This document shows, in pieces, positions 62,213-64,000 of a DNA stretch of 64,000 bases. The position numbers and the translations under genes were made by a program. The notes beneath the pieces were generated by a model, which searched no databases, was not told where the DNA came from, and was given only the letters and a program-made list of their open reading frames with translations. Origin of the DNA: Amblyomma americanum (taxonomy: Eukaryota > Arthropoda > Arachnida > Ixodida > Ixodidae); contig NW_027526656.1 of assembly GCF_052857255.1 (NCBI RefSeq), positions 62,001-126,000 of the forward strand. Direction: 5' to 3'. Within the stretch, counting starts at the first letter, position 1; every line of letters begins with the position of its first letter.

Positions 62213-64000
62213 CGATATTACAAGCCTTCGAAGAGTATACGAAAGAAAGGTGTAAACTTTTTCTCTCAGAACTGCGCGAAAACTTGTATTCCGGCTCAAA
62301 ACAATGGGATACATCGTTTTAGATCGAAACTAGCAAGATTCACGAGCATCGATTTTACAAGTCCTCGAAGAGTACACGAGAGAACGGTGTTAACTTTTTC
62401 TCTCAGAACTGTGCGAAAACTTGTATTCCGGCTCAAAACAACGGGATACATCGTTCTAGATCGAAACTAGCAAGATTCACGAGCATCGATTTTACAAGTC
62501 TTCGAAGAGTATACGAGAGAAAGATAAAACTTTTTCTCTCAGAACTGTGCGAAAACTTGTATTCCGGCTCAAAAAAACGGGATACATCGTTTTAGATAGA
62601 AACTAGCAAGATTCACGAGCATCGATATTACAAGTCTTCGAAGAGTATACGAAAGAAAGGTGTAAACTTTTTCTCTCAGAACTGCGCGAAAACTTGTATT
62701 CCGGCTCAAAACAACGGGATACATCGTTTTAGATCGAAACTAGCAAGATTCACGAGCATCGATTTTACAAGTCCTCGAAGAGTACACGAGAGAACGGTGT
62801 TAACTTTTTCTCTCAGAACTGTGCGAAAACTTGTATTCCGGCTCAAAACAACGGGATACATCGTTTTAGATCGAAACTAGCAAGATTCACGAGCATCGAT
62901 TTTACAAGTCTTCGAAGAGTATACGAGAGAAAGATAAAACTTTTTCTCTCAGAACTGTGCGAAAACTTGTATTCCGGCTCAAAACAACGGGATACATCGT
63001 TTTAGATCGAAACTAGCAAGATTCACGAGCATCGATTTTACAAGTCCTTCGAAGAGTATACGAGAGAAAGATAAAACTTTTTCTCTCAGAACTGTGCGAA
63101 AACTTGTATTCCGGCTCAAAACAACGGGATACATCGTTTTAGATCGAAACTAGCAAGATTCACGAGCATCGATTTTACAAGTCTTCGAAGAGTATACGAG
63201 AGAAAGATAAAACTTTTTCTCTCAGAACTGTGCGAAAACTTGTATTCCGGCTCAAAACAACGGGATACATCGTTTTAGATAGAAACTAGCAAGATTCACG
63301 AGCATCGATTTTACAAGTGTTCGAAGAGTATACGAGAGGAAAGATAAAACTTTTTCTCTCAGAACTGTGCGAAAACTTGTATTCCGGCTCAAAACAACGG
63401 GATACATCGTTTTAGATCGAAACTAGCAAGATTCACGAGCATCGATTTTACAAGTCTTCGAAGAGTATACGAGAGAAAGATAAAACTTTTTCTCTCAGAA
63501 CTGTGCGAAAACTTGTATTCCGGCTCAAAAAAACGGGATACATCGTTTTAGATAGAAACTAGCAAGATTCACGAGCATCGATATTACAAGTCTTCGAAGA
63601 GTATACGAAAGAAAGGTGTAAACTTTTTCTCTCAGAACTGCGCGAAAACTTGTATTCCGGCTCAAAACCACTAGATACATCGTTTTAGATCGAAACTAGC
63701 AAGATTCACGAGCATCGATTTTACAAGTCCTCGAAGAGTACACGAGAGAACGGTGTAAACTTTTTCTCTCAGAACTGTGCGAAAACTTGTATTCCGGCTC
63801 AAAACAACGGGATACATCGTTCTAGATCGAAACTAGCAAGATTCACGAGCATCGATTTTACAAGTCTTCGAAGAGTATACGAGAGAAAGATAAAACTTTT
63901 TCTCTCAGAACTGTGCGAAAACTTGTATTCCGGCTCAAAAAAACGGGATACATCGTTTTAGATAGAAACTAGCAAGATTCACGAGCATCGATATTACAAG
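62213..64000 (+). repeat. B-A-C trimer repeats to the window edge
   Basis: Type C copies at 62213 and 62623, then at 63579 and 63989, are again 410 bp apart; the last is cut by the edge. The 62213 copy has acaagccttcg and aacaatggg like 51714 and 59347 (2,866 bp, 21 monomers, from 59354 to 62220). The 63579 copy has aaccactag like 60984 (2,595 bp, 19 monomers). Trimer density rises toward the right edge, so trimer organisation may dominate beyond it. Confidence 0.85.

Larger units (their letters stand above)
32352..64000 (+). repeat. 136-137 bp satellite array, right arm
   Basis: Continuation of the same array, same orientation and same monomer types, after the 249 bp insert. The first copy resumes at the acgagcatcg portion of the unit, and the array is still running at base 64000. 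This arm contains nearly all of the trimer (B-A-C) organisation and most type E copies. It also has a stretch with unusually many one-base indels at 44.0-46.6 kb. No gene, RNA gene or second insertion was found here. Confidence 0.98.

Noticed and set aside
1..64000. CRISPR-like array, because of regular near-identical repeats.
   Set aside because: There are no unique spacers: the whole 136-137 bp unit is repeated. No cas gene is present.
1..64000. Telomeric repeats such as TTAGG or TTAGGG marking a chromosome end.
   Set aside because: No tandem run of either is present; the window shows only the satellite and the one insert.

Overview
The whole window is one satellite DNA array. A 136-137 bp monomer, about 38% GC, is repeated head to tail on the + strand roughly 468 times. 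The array starts before base 1 and continues past base 64000. I find no intact protein-coding gene, tRNA, rRNA or CRISPR array. The only non-satellite DNA is a 249 bp insert at about 32103-32351. The open frames of 60-110 codons on both strands are satellite read-through: 136 is 1 mod 3, so successive copies are read in successive frames.

Organism: certainly a eukaryote, since the array is a satellite of centromeric, subtelomeric or other heterochromatic type. Two clues suggest an arthropod. The monomer is rich in CpG (9 per 136 bp, observed/expected about 1.8 by hand count), so it has not decayed under heavy CpG methylation. On its minus strand, the insert carries a TATA box and a TCAGTT initiator at arthropod-like spacing. 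From memory, its transcribed part resembles 5' leader sequence common in tick transcripts and retroelements. A tick or related chelicerate is my best guess, but it rests on recall, not a search.

Layout: five main monomer types can be told apart. A (136 bp) is the commonest. B (137 bp) has a diverged block at positions 15-40. C, D and E are rarer. Their order is not random. Marker variants recur at fixed distances, revealing nested higher-order repeats: a displaced block pair 13,078 bp apart (1.4-3.25 and 14.5-16.3 kb); a 4,224 bp (31-monomer) pair at 6.2-13.75 kb; a 2,044 bp (15-monomer) tandem at 20.3-24.2 kb; a 2,455 bp (18-monomer) tandem at 24.2-28.3 kb; a 1,776 bp (13-monomer) tandem at 27.7-31.25 kb; the insert at 32.1-32.35 kb; a 2,454 bp (18-monomer) tandem at 32.9-38.0 kb; a 3,542 bp (26-monomer) tandem at 36.85-43.9 kb; a ragged indel-rich stretch at 44.0-46.6 kb; a 7,360 bp (54 = 3 x 18 monomers) displaced pair at 47.1-60.7 kb; and a 410 bp B-A-C trimer recurring from 51.7 kb to the right edge. 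A spacing of about 2,453 bp (18 monomers), or three times that, appears in at least five places.

Most of the interest lies in the array's evolution by unequal exchange and gene conversion, in a stem-forming inverted repeat kept in most monomers, and in the single retroelement-like scar. All period values are hand-measured from marker positions; block edges are good to about one monomer.
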